Assembly: GCA_027924585.1 (NCBI GenBank)
Contig: BSBM01000050.1
Coordinates: 3,534,001-3,598,000, forward strand
DNA from: Larix kaempferi
Lineage: Eukaryota > Streptophyta > Pinopsida > Pinales > Pinaceae
Length of the DNA stretch: 64,000 nucleotides
Direction of reading: 5' to 3'
Under the pieces are notes generated by a model. That model saw nothing but the letters and a program-made list of their open reading frames with translations, ran no database searches and was not told where the DNA came from. The position numbers and the translations under genes were made by a program. Below, piece after piece: positions 47,598-59,468 of the stretch; the stretch's first letter is position 1, and every line of letters begins with the position of its first letter.

Positions 47598-48159
47598 TTT
47601 CGGTAGCTAGGGAAGCCAAAGTCCGAATCTTTAAGCTACCGAAAGCTATGTTTTCGGTAGCTAATAAACCATCACCTTGTTTGCCTAAGCCACTGAAACT
47701 GTTCCATGATACCTGACATGTGCCTTTCCCTTTCGGTAGCTGAAGAGTTTTGTCTTCCATTCTGTAAGCTGCCGAAAGCTGGGTTTTCGGTAGCTAGTGA
47801 ACCATTAATGGTTTATTTGTGAAAAGATCATGCAGAGCATGACCAAGTGATTTCTCCTTCTCCATCATCTACTCCTGAAATCTGTGTTGTCATTGGAAGC
47901 AGTTTATCAAAGAAATTTCTCAGACCTGCTGAGTACCAACGGTGAATATTCGTGGATGGCCCTTTGCTTCTTTACACGATCTTTGACACCTCTTTCATTG
48001 TCAATGCTAGGTGCATGGGTATCTTCTTATCTGATCTTCTTTCATTTCAAAATTTCACTTTCGGTAGCTGGGAGAGCCCTGAAATTTTCGTTTAAGCTGC
48101 CGAAAGCAGAGCTTTCGGTAGCTTAGGAATTGTTTTAGATAAGCGCTTAGCTACCGAAA
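47598..48159. repeat. Alternating inverted 11-mers, three regular hairpin modules
   Basis: TTTCGGTAGCT occurs in plus orientation at 47,598, 47,652, 47,731, 47,785, 48,059 and 48,113. The complement (AGCTACCGAAA or AGCTGCCGAAA) lies at 47,634, 47,767, 48,095 and 48,149. Three modules share one layout: plus, about 36 bp, minus, about 17 bp, plus. The central pair can form a stem with a tiny loop. Modules 1 and 2 are 133 bp apart. No ORF explains them. Confidence 0.92.
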
Positions 48160-48324
48160 CCTGTCTTTTGAAATTTTTGAACTGAAAACCCAATCTAATG
48201 CTTTTCAAACTTTATTACATGCATAAAGCTATCAACAATGAGCCTCAAGAAATTTAGAAATGAATTTTCAAATGAAATCCTATCATCTAAAAATGATCAA
48301 CTCGACAAATTTATTTGGGGAGAT

Positions 48325-48490
48325 AACAGATACCAATGTTTCCATACTTGGCAGCTCTTCTAACTTAGAGCACCCATCAACATACAACAACGAATCTTTG
48401 TACAATGCACCAACCTCTGTATCCTTTTCATCTTCACACAGTCGATTGTCATCAACTCTGGCAGGTGGAAAGGTGCTAAGTACAAAATGT
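48325..48490 (-). pseudogene. NLR-type leucine-rich repeat fragment 2
   Basis: Two minus-strand frames give HLPELMTIDCVKMKRIQRLV followed by HCTK, then GCSKLEELPSMETLVS. This matches the same LRRs as the fragment at 45,882-46,200, with a frameshift between. It is a paralogous piece of the same gene family, more heavily cut. Confidence 0.6.
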
Positions 48491-48599
48491 TAGCGGTTCA
48501 ACCAATCAACAGATATTTATATAATGCGATATTGACATCGACTAAACCTACCAAAATAACATAATAATTTTTTAATTAGCAGTGGTTTGCTTTCCTTTA

Positions 48600-50670
48600 A
48601 GTTCTTCATTGGAATATTATTCGAACAGAGCTATATGATATTTCGTAATTCTGCCCTCCTTAAAATGCTTACACAACAACACCTTAACATCAAGAATTTG
48701 CAACCATCTTTTACCACTACCCTGCAATAAGCATTCCGATCATTATGTCGACTAAGATCCATTCTAATTCCCCGCACAGCTATTTCCTAAAGAAAAAATG
48801 ATCGTTATTACTAGCTTATTCTTGAAAAAACATGAATAATTAAGAACTGATCCTAAACATTTATTTAATATTCTTGAAAAAAACTAATAAATAAAAAAAT
48901 AACCCAAAGATTTATATAATAATCTTGGAAAATTGATTGATTACAAAATTCATTCCAAACATTTATTTAGTGATCTTGGAAAAAAATGATTAATTAAATA
49001 ATTGATCCCAAACATTTTATTGCAGACATATTCAATTCCTGGGAGTGGATAGATTCGGCCGAAGGCATAGAAGCAGAAGAACTGTTTGGAGCGTTTTCTG
49101 TTAAGCCTAGTTAGCCTATAAATTGATGAGAACACACAGATGTAATCAATATTAAGCTCACAGAACATACTTGATGAGATTGAACGGGAAAAAGTGTTGT
49201 CACCTGATCCACATCGTCTACAGGCATCAACGCTCTCTCTGAATTTGAGCGATTTATGAATGCATCGTTTTTTTAAAACCGTTCCATTTGGATGTGGAAA
49301 ATTGCAGAGCTATTGAAATAACTATTTGCATGTTGGTCGAAGAATCGGTCCATGCCTGCCACATGTGGCTTGCATGGATAGTCCTAGATCAGTGTTATAT
49401 ACATATATGCATAATGTACTAAATTTTTAAAAAATAAAAAAATTTAAAAACCGAACGAATATGTTTTTGAAATTTTGCACCCATTCTTGAGCTGTTCTTG
49501 TTCCTCGCTAGGAAATCACTATGTCTCGTCGTCTGATTCTCTCTATCTCATTTGGATCGGTGCAAATGGAAATAAAGCCTATCCAAACACCTTCATATAT
49601 TCCTTTGTCACCAAAAGAGGATACTAAAGCACCAGTATTTGCGTATATATATTTGGTTACTTGATAACCGGAATGAGAGAAACCCATTTTCTGAAAAAGA
49701 GAGCATTTACTGTGCTTACAGGTTCCATAATATTTAGAATAGTCTGTGTCATCGAACGCGTCGTAGCAAAGCTGAGCAAATTCCGTAATATTTGCTCAGC
49801 TTAGAATAGTCTGTGTCATCGAACGCACATTTTGTAGCAGGTTCCATAATATTTGGACTAAAGCACTACAATGGTTATTAATCAAATTTAAAAAAACAAT
49901 TTTTGGCCCAGGTATAGTCTTCAATTTGATGGGTGGCATGATCATGATGTAATCTTCCTCCAACCTTCCAAACATATGTGGTTTCTCACCACATTTGTCT
50001 TCGACGCTCGTCACCAAAATACGTATTTACATCATATTCTCTTTAAATCCTCATCTCATAGTCATAACCAAGGATTATTATGCATGCACATCCTCACCTT
50101 ATAATATCATTTGGATCATGGCGCAGAGACAACCATAAAATATCAAATGTGTCAAGACGCAAAGAGTAAGAGACAACTATAAGTAAGTCTTATATTAAAT
50201 TTACCGTATAAGTCTTTAATTGACACTATCAAGTGAGATTTGACATTTTGTATTGTTGTGATCTTCTTATCACTCCTTACTGATGTGATTGTAAGGAACT
50301 CTTTCAGGTGATGTCCATAATTTTAAGTCTTCTTCCTCATTCTCATGTCTTTTGGTAACACAATAAGGAGGGTAGTGGCCCACATCAGCATTGAAAATGG
50401 TTCGACATGGAGGAAGATACATTAATTCTTTTCATTAAATAACTCAATTTCATGATAGTGACTGCAAATTCACAAAATCATGGATTGGTACAAAAAAAAT
50501 CAAATTTTAGAGCTTCGAGCTCTTAATTACTCACATCTAGAATTTTCTCAAATCGAGCCAATAACAAACTTATTTTGGTGCTCTGGTTCAATTTAAAAGG
50601 CAGATTGTCGAGACTCAAACATTCAACGAGTTGCAAGGCTCCAGTTGACTTAGGCTTGTCAAGATTCAAT
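48600..50670. other. Unassigned DNA with two local duplications
   Basis: No domain recognised. It contains the right copy of the 167-bp repeat and a 67-bp-period duplication (TAGAATAGTCTGTGTCATCG at 49,737 and 49,804). Confidence 0.45.
49201..49368. repeat. Right copy of the dispersed 167-bp direct repeat
   Basis: Partner of 45,394-45,560. It lies on the other side of the LRR fragments, so it is not a simple tandem gene duplication product. Confidence 0.8.
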
Positions 50671-50671
50671 A

Positions 50672-51243
50672 TGCTAAGATAGATAACAACAGTATTCAAT
50701 TCAATTTCACAACAATAGCATATACAGGATCTCTGAAAGAATAACAAGCACACCATAAACACAAGAGACACAAATTTATCCTGGGAAACCCTCTAGGGGA
50801 ATAAAACCCAGCAAAACTTCCTCAATATAGATGATCAAAAGTACAAAGACAAAACCCTAAACAAGTGCTCCTTCTCCTTGCGGATCTCTCTCTCTCTCTC
50901 TCTCTTATGTGAATTACACAAGTGAGTGTGTGTGTGAATGAATGAATAAATGAGAGAGCCTAGGTCTCTATTTATATATTCACTTCTACTTTAATTTTAC
51001 AACTTGACATGTCGGCCTCAACTAACTTTACCACTCAACTAATGCTGGCTGGGCCGACTCCTCTAGGGGACTTAAAAACCCCATTTCATTTAACTCTAGG
51101 GGATCTATTGCCCCGACTTACAAGGGAGGATTTACCTCATGACTCTATGATGACCAAATACAATAATAACATCCCGACGTAGGAATAAAACATATTCGAA
51201 TAAATTACAATAGAATATTCTTCGAAGTTATAATATTTCAACA
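50672..51243 (-). repeat. 3' LTR of the right copia element
   Basis: The inner end is secure: the minus strand reads TGTTGAAATATTATAAC directly after a polypurine tract. The outer end is uncertain (TGCTAAGATA at 50,672 or TGTCAAGATT at 50,658 on the plus strand). The LTR contains a (TC)n run near 50,884-50,905 and the common GGGTTTTATTCCCCTAGAGG segment. Confidence 0.6.
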
Positions 51244-51254
51244 CTCCCCCTTAA
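51244..51254 (-). promoter_or_regulatory. Polypurine tract
   Basis: The minus strand reads TTAAGGGGGAG next to TGTTG of the LTR, the plus-strand primer of the element. Confidence 0.85.
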
Positions 51255-51469
51255 CGAGAAGGGTATTCTACTGACAACAACAACATCAACTGTAGGAGCA
51301 AGGAGAGAGATCATCATCAACAACATCAAGGTGATACATCTATAAATCATTGGAAGTTTTCTTCAACAATATCCGCAATTGGAACATCTTCAACATCTTC
51401 AGTACTGAAGCATAATATGCTACAGCACCGAGTCTTCATCTTTGATCTTCATCTTCTGCAGCACTCGAT

Positions 51470-51605
51470 GGCTCGATCGTCTACAACAACACTTGATATT
51501 TTGATCAACAACAACATCTTGATCTTTTGATTAGCAACAACATCTTGATCTCTCGATCAACAACGACATCTTGATCTTTCGATCAGCAACAACATCATCT
51601 ATAGC
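51470..51605. repeat. CAACAACATC-rich tandem repeats
   Basis: Units of about 33 bp (GATCAACAACAACATCTTGAT, with TCTTTTG or TCTCTCG variants) repeat three to four times in the 3' UTR of the copia element. Confidence 0.8.
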
Positions 51606-51655
51606 AACATAACCCGCAACACACATGATCTAATTATGGGATGATCATTCCCTCT

Positions 51656-52456
51656 CACTTTAGGACATAAGTCCAAGGACGATGCAATCCTATCCACATC
51701 ACGGAGACAAGAGTCTGCGAATCACTTTGGGACTAATGTCCAGGGATGATACAATCCCACCACATCACGGAGACAAAATTATATGGATCACTTTAGGACT
51801 AATGTCCATGGATGATACAATCCCACCACATCACGGAGACAAAATTATGCGGATCACTTTAGGACTAATGTCTAGGGATGATACAATCCCACCAAATCAC
51901 GTAGACAAAAGTCTGTGGATCACTTTAGGACTAATGTCCATGGATGATACAATCCCACCACATCACATAGACAAAATTTTGCGGATCACTTTAGGACTAA
52001 TGTCCATGGATGATACAATCCCACCACATCACGGAGACAAAATTATGCGGATCACTTTAGTACTAATGTCTAGGGATGATACAATCCCACCAAATCACGT
52101 AGACAAAAGTCTGTGGATCACTTTAGGACTAATGTCCATGGATGATACACTCCCACCACATCACATAGACAAAATTTTGCGGATCACTTTAGGACTAATG
52201 TCCATGGATGATACAATCCCACCACATCACGGAGACAAAAGTTTGCGCATCAATTTAGGACTAATGTCCAGGTTATGATACAATCCCACCACATCACAGA
52301 GACAAAATTCTACAGATCACTTTAGGACTAATGTCCAGGGATGATACAATCCCACTACAACATGATCATCACTGCAACTACATCACTGAGACAAGAGTCT
52401 ACAGATCACTTTAGGAATAATGTCCAGGGATGATACAATCCCACCGCAACATCATC
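51656..52456. repeat. 66-bp satellite in the copia 3' UTR
   Basis: About twelve units begin CACTTTAGGACTAATGTCCA and contain GATGATACAATCCCACCACA and CACGGAGACAAAA. Units at 51,855-52,052 are repeated almost exactly at 52,053-52,250, a 198-bp block of three units. Because 66 is divisible by three, a 198-codon frame (repeat PPHHGDK, ITLGLMSMDDTI) reads through; this is a by-product. The array lies between the RNase H stop and the polypurine tract. Confidence 0.93.
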
Positions 52457-52472
52457 ATCACCGCTCCCCCTT

Positions 52473-53960
52473 TCAAGGAAGGACCTTTTGAACCACATCA
52501 ATATTGTCACGGAAGTACTCAAACTTCACTCGAGACAAAGGCTTATTAAACACATCATCAACTTTCTCATCAGTGCTCACAAACTGGAGCTTTATATCTC
52601 CCTTCTGTACCATATCCCATATGTAAAAATACCGTATTTCTATGTGCTTTGACTTGTCATGGAACGTTGGGTTCTCCGTCATTTATATACAACTCTGGTT
52701 GTCACATAAAATCACCGTGGTATCCAACTCCAGGTCAAATATACCTAACATCAAATTTCGGAGCCATATGGCTTCACAACTTAGCAGAACAAGCTGCTAT
52801 ATACTTTGATTTAGCTTGTGTTGAGAGCAACACTAGACTGCTTCCTACTAAACCATGAGATCATGGTAGATCCCGGACAATAACATCCACCTGAGGTGCT
52901 CTTCCTATCTGAGACACTTCCGTCCCAATTTGCATTTGTATAACCATACAATTTGTAGTCATGATCTCCAAAATAGTATAGACCAAAGTCTATTGTACCT
53001 TTCAGGTACCTCATCACATGCTTTGCAGCTACCAAGTGAACACGTCTAGGGTCAACTAGATACTGACTCAGGGTGTTCACATCAAAGCATATATCTTTAT
53101 CGGTATTCGTCAAATACATCAACGAATCAATCATCTTTCTGTAAACTGTAGAAACCAATGTCCATCATTCCATATATCTACTTCACATTTTTCTTGGCTA
53201 AAGAAAAATCTCATCTGATCTCAGCCACATATCTAATCACAAGAATCATGCCAAGATTCTTTAACTCTGAGATCTACTCCCTCTGAAGTGGAGTCTTCTA
53301 CATCTGAGTATTGTCCTCCCTCTATGACTGAAAATCATGCACACTCTACATTGAGTGATCTTTTGCATATCTATCTATGTCATATCCCGTCATATGGGTC
53401 TACTGATATGAGCCTCAATATCACTTGAACTCTATGGTGAGTTCCTTCTTGCATCCATTTGAGAGAAGCATGTCATCTGTATATAGAAACCATCTTCAAG
53501 CTTGTAGCAAAGGTTGAAATTCGCAACACCCGTGGTGATCATCAAGCTCGCCAAATGACTATCGATCCTGGGTACCTATTGAACCCATACAAATACTTCT
53601 TCAATCATGTGATTTTCTTTCAAATCTTGGGAGTTTGCTCGATATGCACTTCTTCTTCAATTACACCATTCAATAGAATGGTCTTGTCATCCATGGGTGT
53701 AATCTATCTCTGGAAGTGTGTCTAGCCACTGGAGCAAACATCTCATCATGATCCTCTCCCTCTTTCTAAGAGAATCCTCTAGCTGCAAGCCTTGCTTTGC
53801 ACTTCTACGCAAGCCTTGTTTTGCACTTCTACAGTATGTTTGATTTGTAAGTCTTCTTGTTGAACAGTCATCACTTGTTCTTCGGAACAAGTGTTCATCA
53901 TCCTTCTTTTGTAGATCATAGCACACGATCTTTCCTACAACTCAAATTCAATTACATGAT
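52473..53960 (-). pseudogene. Ty1/copia pol: RT and RNase H remnant
   Basis: The RNase H end is clear: YLKGTIDFGLYYFGDHDYKL, GYTNANWDGSVSDRKSTSGG, MISWFSRKQSSVALN, CEAIWLRNLM, LCDNQSC, and MTENPTFHDKSKHIEIRY to the stop at 52,473. Upstream pieces of RT survive in broken frames: FAPVARHTS near 53,730, MDDKTILLNGVIEEEVHIEQ near 53,690 and YKLEDGFYI near 53,490; the YVDD box is destroyed. The RT half has far more frameshifts than the RNase H half. Confidence 0.85.
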
Positions 53961-54853
53961 TAGTAACACTTCAATGATAACCGATTATGCATACTTATAT
54001 GATTCACATAGTTATGCAATTATCCTGACCAATAATTTGGCACAACACTTTTCCATATCCTGTATGCATACAGTGGCTATCTAGATTCCTTCCATCTCTC
54101 CCAGAACATACTATCAAGAGCATGCACAACTCCCAGCATGTTAGCAAAGAGGTTTCATTCTAGACAAGCAACAATGGAATGTTTGTCCAACTTACCCATC
54201 ATATGCATATTAGTAGTATATTGTTCAATGCTATATGAATGCTTAGACTATGCATGATATATTTCCTGATTGTAGGAATACAAATATGCATACAACTATT
54301 AATATCAATATCATTAACTATTCAGATACTCAAGAAGTAATTCAAATAACAACTCAAATACTTATATTTTATGTTTGTGTGGTTGCCTCCCTCTTGATCT
54401 CTATTTTCCCTTTATGATAGCATCATGATTATATGTCTTTCAACTTCTATCCATCTTGTACCACTATGCATGCTTAAGTGTGCACTAGTTTCATCATTGT
54501 TTCATCCTCAATATCTCATACATAATCATACATTCATTAGTATAATCTCAATACTATCAAAGCGTTATAATCCTAAATAATCTTAAACATGTATGGTCAT
54601 GATCATTTCATACACAGGTAATTTATCACAAGCGTTAGTATTTGTTTGACGGACAATCTACCAAGAGCGGACTTGAGGCATGATCTCCCTAGCTCAACGT
54701 GAGTCTAGAACAAATAGGATAGAATATAAATCACTCTCCTAGATCTCAATTAAGGATCAAGGAACTAGATACATTTACCTTATAGATCGCTAATCCTTTT
54801 CTTCTTGAATGCTGCTCCGAACTTGACAATCTTCAAATCCAAGCTACAAAACC
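53961..54853. other. Unassigned DNA between two elements
   Basis: AT-rich, no domain or repeat recognised. It may hold the worn remainder of the copia element to its left. Confidence 0.45.
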
Positions 54854-55540
54854 TGTCAAGATAACAAGACAAAAAAACAAGTAAAATGCATCTATACAAT
54901 AATAGATCTAAGTAAGCAGTCAAGTAGGAAAACTACACAAGATACCATTAACACAATGAGATTTTGGTGGAAAGAACTTATATTACTGTATTGAAAAGAG
55001 AAGTACATAGGATATAAAGATTACAACCATTGACTTGACGTAGCAATCCTCATCCGATCAAACCAATGCAAAGCCTCTCAAGGAAGTGTGAGTCTCCCAA
55101 TAGATGAATAGAGATCTCTCCTAAGGTGATTTCCCCAGCATGTAGACACTATAGACTTCCTCCCTTTGGAATGGGAGTGAGCTTCACTTATATAGGACTA
55201 AGTGGATAGGGTAGGTTGAGATATGGTAGGAGAGAGATAGGGGATCCTTCCAAGAGGTTAGGAATCGAATGCCAGCTCTCCCAAAAGGTCAGGGATAGGT
55301 ATCTATGTCAGTTGGCTTCGAGAATGGGCTCAAAGAAGCTATTTTTGTCCATTAACTGACATCGTCGCAGGCTGCAAGAGGCCAACCTATGATGTTGCAG
55401 GTTGCATGAGGAAAACTTGCGACGACCTCTCAAAACCTAGTATGAATGGGTTTGTATCTCTTCCAGGGTAATAACTTAGTCAAGGAAACTTTAGGGATGT
55501 TTACACTGAGTCTCATGGTGGCAAGATTTTAGGTGTAACA
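54854..55540 (-). repeat. 3' LTR of the Tat-like Ty3/gypsy element
   Basis: The minus strand starts TGTTACACCTAAAATC next to a polypurine tract and may end TTATCTTGACA at 54,854. The outer end follows the TG/CA rule only, because the 5' LTR is beyond the right edge. Confidence 0.55.
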
Positions 55541-55555
55541 GAATGCCCCCCAAAG
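55541..55555 (-). promoter_or_regulatory. Polypurine tract
   Basis: The minus strand reads CTTTGGGGGGCATTC, a typical gypsy tract immediately before TGTTACACC. Confidence 0.85.
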
Positions 55556-57933
55556 CATGAATTTGTTTGAAATTGGACAGGTGAAATGCTTTGACAGAAG
55601 AAATGGCAATGGCTTGTTGGAGGAAGGACGTTGTTGCAATACAACTAAATCTGAGTACACAGCCTCATATGACGTACAAAATGAATGCCTACCAATACAA
55701 TGCAGATCCATGGTAGTAATGACCGACTGAACACAATCATGGCTACTAGAAACAAGCATAGATCCATGATGAGATGATAACACAGCCACGACCAATACAA
55801 ATGTGGATCCGTGTGATATGACTCAAAACAAACTCCATTGCAACCTGGGTAAAACATGACTCCCCAGGGTCTTCAAGCCGAACCCTCAATGATACGAATC
55901 TATCCATGTGATTACAAATGTCTTGACATCGAACGTGGTAGAAACCACTTGATTACCGGTCATTGATGTATACCGTTAACAAGCATGAGGTAAATCACCA
56001 TTGATGTCAATTATTCCCAAGGTATCACAGTACATATCATCAATTGTGAATAAATGAGTTGAAGTCGAACGCCACATGAAATCTTTCAATCAAGAGTCAA
56101 TGATGTAAACACATGTTGAAAGAAAGGTAACCTTCCATTGAGGCATGCAGGGCCAAGGTACTTGGTTGGTTTCTAGATTCAATCCTCAGATGATGTGTTG
56201 AAGTCGACAAGGATGAAACCATCGAAGCAGGTCCATGATGAATCCCCCATCATCGACACGAAACATGAAAAAGGATGTGTAGAGCAGATCGGATAATACA
56301 GTAATATACATGACTGACTCAGAGTAAACCAACATGATGGAAGGTGTACTGACTGCATATAATGAGTAGTGAAAATATTCTTGAACATGGGCATGGCATG
56401 CCTTGGCAGTATTGACTTGATTAGTACAACACCAAAAACTAAAGCAACTGATGAGGGAAGCGTTCTTTGAATGACTCAAAGCAGTGACAAGAATCAGGAA
56501 GTAGGCGAAACTTGAGGACAAACGGATCATCCAAGTATTGTATGCAAATGCAAATGAGTGCCATGTTCAAGAACGACTAGGTACTGCCACTTGATAAAGG
56601 TATGTAACATGAGAGCTTTCCTTTTTCCCCATCATGAACGATGAGTGCCTCATGTGTTTTTTACAAGCTTGATGAGGGTAACCAGATGCTCGATATAGCT
56701 CATCTCATAGATGATTCCAATTCCAAATATTTTTCGAACCTGGGATAGGAGGGGTTCGTCCCATGACGGGCCCTTCAATGTTGAGTTTTAACAAGTCCAT
56801 AGAAGGTAGAACTCGGTCGTCATTTCATGTTTAGAGAGTCTGAAAAGAACTAAAGAAGACTCCAACGGTCCTTTTTCGTAAAGTTAGCCTCATCGCCCGA
56901 AAAAGGGTAAAACAACGCAGGAGAGGAATCTTCTAGTCATGATTGGCTGGAGTATTCCTTTTTCGTAAATAGTGCCCCCTAGTCCGAAAAAGGGGTAAAC
57001 TATCACCAAGGAGATGACCATTCAAATTCTTTAACAAGCGTGAACGTGACAAGTTCGCTTGGCAATATTTTCGCATTTCGAGAGCCTAAAAAGAGCTTAA
57101 AGATAGACTCCAGGGGGGTTCCTTTTCCATAGGAGTTTAACGAGCCTGGAAAAGTGATAAATCATAACTCGGTAACTTATTCTCATGGTTTTAAGAGCAT
57201 GAGAAAGAACAAAGAGTAAGCTCGTCATCATTAAATAATTACAATCTAACAGATACAAAATAATGACAAAACATCCAAGAGGTTGTTCATACCTAAAATG
57301 ACTGTTAAAATGTGAGAATGGCGCACAAAGAACACTTGACAACTGCTGCACACTTGAAAACTAGTTCAAAAAGTCAACCTAGTATTCAAATGTCATAGAA
57401 ATGATCCAAACTATAGAAAATGACCTAAAAAGCATCAAATATTTGAAAAAAGAATATGCCTTTTTGTCTATAAATATAAACAAAAACCAAATATAGTTAC
57501 CATTGTTCATTTGCCAAATTGGGGAGAAGAAGTGCCATTTGGAGCCAAAAGTTGACTCGTCGATTCCGGGAGCTGTGAGCAACCATTTCACGAGCCGTTC
57601 AGTGCAGGTAACTCTAATCCTTATCCACCACATTTACAGTGGTTTACAATTTTAATTCTAGTTCATTTTTTGGGTTTTTGAGTTGGTTTGTGGAGGGCTA
57701 TTGCATCCTCGGGTCGTCGCAGGTCTCCCTTACGGGAACTGCGATGAACCCAGGTCATCGTAAATCCCACAAAGTTGGGTTTCGACGATGTCACACTGTC
57801 AGTATTGACAGGGTGTGACGACGGAAACGTCCAACCCCACCAACAAAACTAGCCCAAAAAATAAAACTCCAATGGTAGAAAAGAGTTCTAATGATGTTAA
57901 AATGCTCCTTTTTCCAGGCTAGTAGTAGCCAAC
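55556..57933. other. Spacer of the Tat-like element
   Basis: A 2.4-kb non-coding region separates the polypurine tract from the antisense gene. It contains degenerate GATCCATG(A/G)TG motifs at 55,700-55,830 and hairpin modules at 56,870-57,154. The end (57,890-57,933) carries a CCTTTTTCCAG tract just before the antisense start, which could be a splice acceptor. Confidence 0.5.
56870..57154. repeat. Hairpin modules with CCTTTTTCG and CGAAAAAGG
   Basis: CCTTTTTCG at 56,870 pairs with CGAAAAAGG at 56,898, and the same pair recurs at 56,957 and 56,985; spacing is 28 bp both times. A degenerate third pair (CCTTTTCCA, TGGAAAAG) lies at 57,121 and 57,147. Confidence 0.85.
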
Positions 57934-59139
57934 ATGGTCTTGGAGTGGCATGAGCGAGAACATGAGGTAGATGATGTGCAAGACGCAAACGATCCGTTAT
58001 GTGTAGAGGCACTGCAAAACTGCGGACTACTGAAGTTATTCAATTTTCAGGGCATGAGGGCCCAAGTACCACTGCAAGAACATATGGTCCGTTGTTGGGA
58101 CGCCGCGCAGCAGTATCTTGTGATCGGAGAGCACACTTTGACTATAGATGTCGAGGACATCTACTTCTTAACTAGATTGTCCCGGAGGGGGGACAATGTG
58201 GCCTTTACCGAATCACGTGGAAGTGATCGAATCGTGGATGACATGATTCTACAGCATTGTACTCCTCATACTCATGCTTCTAGTGGGAAGATTCCCATCA
58301 AAGAGGTACCAGATCATCCGCTACGTGCCATACTTTTTACCATCACGAGGATAGCAGAGAGCTAGGCGCCCCATTTAGCTACTAGGTCCCAGATGTTGTA
58401 TGCGGAGGACTGCATGTCTCCGAAGATATTCAACTGGTGTGAGGGACTCCTCGCTAACATTCAAGCTCAGCTGAACAAGTGTCTACGTGGAGAGCTCAAG
58501 CAGTTTGGATACGGATCCATAGTGATCTCATTTCTATTGGAGAGGGTTCCCCTCTTGCGCCCACAGGTACCTTTGGATGACAGGGATCCTAAGGATCCTC
58601 ACATGGCCAAATGGACAGAGGTGATGCCCCACCATGGTGGGGGCCCTATCATCGGGTATGGTCTTGAGTTCTTCACCTGGCTGGAAGGCCAGCTACTGAT
58701 GGTAGAGGACTACCCATATAGTGGTACGGATTACAGGGAGGACCCAGACTTGGCACTTCCCAAGGGAGCAGAGTGGGGAGACATCGGTAAGAACAATGAC
58801 CCTTTTATTTTTGAGTTTTGTATATTTATGATTTTTTTTATAGTGCTGAAAAGTTAATAACATGTGCGTGCAGATGTGGGCCCCGTGTGACCAGTAGGAG
58901 TTTCTCTTCTTGTGAGGAGAGAGAGAGGAGAGGGAGCAGCCGTGGCTCCATCCGTACATGCTGCCATCATGGAGATGGAGGACGTCTGTGAGAACCTGAC
59001 TAGTTTGACGTTAGGTGTTCCTGAACCAATATTGGATGAGTTACCGTGGCCTATGCAGAGGTATATGGTGGGAGCGTCAGTGCGCTTCAATGTGCTGCTT
59101 CGCAAGGTAGCGAGAGCAATTGACTGCTTCCAGACTTAG
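57934..59139 (+). pseudogene. Antisense gene in the Tat-like element: plant-mobile-domain-like protein with one intron
   Basis: Exon 1 (57,934-58,786) encodes MVLEWHEREHEVDDVQDAND, then LCVEALQNCGLLKLFNFQGM, PLQEHMVRCWDAAQQYLVIG and EHTLTIDVEDIYFLTRLSRR, the layout of the plant mobile domain (a transposase-derived domain also found in host genes). A donor G|GTAAGA at 58,787 and an acceptor GTGCAG|AT at 58,873 bound an 87-nt, T-rich intron. Joining keeps the frame into exon 2 (58,874-59,139; MEMEDVCENLTSL, ELPWPMQRYMVGASVRFN). A TAG at 58,363 and a TGA at 58,888 break it. It runs opposite to gag-pol. The intron is inferred from sequence only. Confidence 0.65.
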
Positions 59140-59215
59140 CAGGCTAGAGCTGCGAGACCTAAGGGTGCACAGGCCAGGCGCTAGGCCTTATGTTGTTGTT
59201 ATGTATGTACTAAGA

Positions 59216-59310
59216 GCTCAGAAGCCTCTGATTTTGTACTACTGAAAGCTATGAGGCTTCAGATTTTGTAGAGACTCACTAAAAGCCGTTGTGCTTCAGA
59301 TTTTGTACCA
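59216..59310. repeat. Three short repeats after the antisense gene
   Basis: GCTTCAGATTTTGTA or a variant recurs at intervals of 32 and 37 bp (ATTTTGTA at 59,231, 59,263 and 59,300) in what would be the 3' UTR. Confidence 0.8.
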
Positions 59311-59468
59311 GCACTACTTTTTATGATGATATATATATATACAGACATTTTGGAGGTTTTATACATTATGTGTTTTAAATGGATGAATGATGTGATCATG
59401 TTTATGTGTTTGCTTATAAAATGAGTTATTTACATGTTATGTCTACTTTTAACAGTTCATGAATATGC

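Noticed and set aside
51682-52278. 198-codon open frame with a 22-residue repeat
   Set aside because: It is a read-through of a 66-bp satellite whose length is divisible by three, and lies antisense to a copia 3' UTR.
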